From Gemmatimonadaceae bacterium (lineage in GTDB: Bacteria; Gemmatimonadota; Gemmatimonadetes; Gemmatimonadales; Gemmatimonadaceae): DNA of 42,661 nt. The DNA lies in contig DASQFN010000082.1 in assembly GCA_035633115.1 (NCBI GenBank), positions 1 to 42,661 of the forward strand, given 5' to 3'. Both the position numbers and the translations under genes were made by a program. Positions 42,601-42,661 of this stretch are shown piece after piece. Positions within the stretch are counted from its first letter, which is position 1, and every line of letters begins with the position of its first letter. Under the pieces are notes generated by a model. That model was not told the origin of the DNA and did no database searches. It saw only the letters and a list, made by a program, of their open reading frames with translations.

Positions 42601-42661
42601 ATGCCTACGATGACGACCCGCACATCTGCCCCGACGTTACTCCTCGCCCTCGATCTCGGCA
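42601..42661 (+). CDS. start of a gene cut by the window edge, possibly a transposase
   Basis: ATG at 42601 (GAGAAG 7 bases before it) reads MPTMTTRTSAPTLLLALDLG. A short Thr/Ser lead followed by LxLALDLG occurs at the start of IS110-type transposases, where the Asp is catalytic, but also in sugar-kinase/actin-fold proteins. The accessory context favours a transposase. Only 20 residues are visible, so this is a guess. Confidence 0.3.
   Translation, partial: MPTMTTRTSAPTLLLALDLG

Noticed and set aside
1-42661. CRISPR array, rRNA or tRNA genes
   Set aside because: No regularly spaced repeats and no tRNA T-arm or rRNA signatures were found on reading either strand.

Overview
Organism. The window reads as a chromosome segment of a soil-type, fairly GC-rich bacterium. 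The best guess is Gemmatimonadota (possibly a neighbouring phylum such as Acidobacteriota). The guess rests on the Ser/Thr kinase with a TolB-like plus TPR tail, the serine hydrolase, the TMEM175-type channel and the fused homocysteine methyltransferase/MTHFR. No rRNA or tRNA gene is present to confirm it.

Layout. 0-4.4 kb is ordinary chromosome on the minus strand: acyl-CoA dehydrogenase, a serine hydrolase with an apparent internal deletion, and a receptor-like kinase. 4.4-8.6 kb is a patchwork of small genes: a glycogen phosphorylase remnant between direct repeats, a DUF3024 protein, a hicAB toxin-antitoxin pair with a palindrome at its start, a degenerate phosphatase-fold protein, and an ArsR/SRPBCC pair with a readable promoter and operator. 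8.6-15.7 kb is a one-carbon/methionine operon on the minus strand: metH, a TMEM175-like channel, a homocysteine methyltransferase/MTHFR fusion and an O-methyltransferase, joined by overlapping codons or a 1-base gap. Upstream of it lie a SAM-II riboswitch and an intrinsic terminator.

Accessory half. At about 16 kb base composition visibly drops and the genes become accessory. 16.0-17.7 kb holds a nucleotidyltransferase-like gene with a DUF262 gene. 18.2-24.7 kb holds a compact unrecognised cluster: class II glutamine amidotransferase, 2OG-Fe(II) oxygenase, carboxylate-amine ligase with a 170-residue extension, AlaX-like editing protein, flavin amine oxidase and a 61-residue peptide with its own ribosome binding site and terminator. 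I read it as a possible gamma-glutamyl-protected pathway to a non-protein amino acid or amine.

25.0-39.9 kb is a co-directional defence locus around a type III-like restriction-modification system: Res (frameshifted), class II Fic, Mod methyltransferase, a giant DUF4011/SF1-helicase/nuclease protein, a RelE-UvrD fusion, a PD-(D/E)XK nuclease, and a small coupled gene with a nonsense codon. An imperfect repeat of about 74 bp flanks the giant helicase gene, showing how it joined the operon. 40.0-42.3 kb holds a three-gene overlapping minus-strand cassette of unknown function and two tiny membrane protein genes. The last 61 bases start a plus-strand gene, possibly a transposase.
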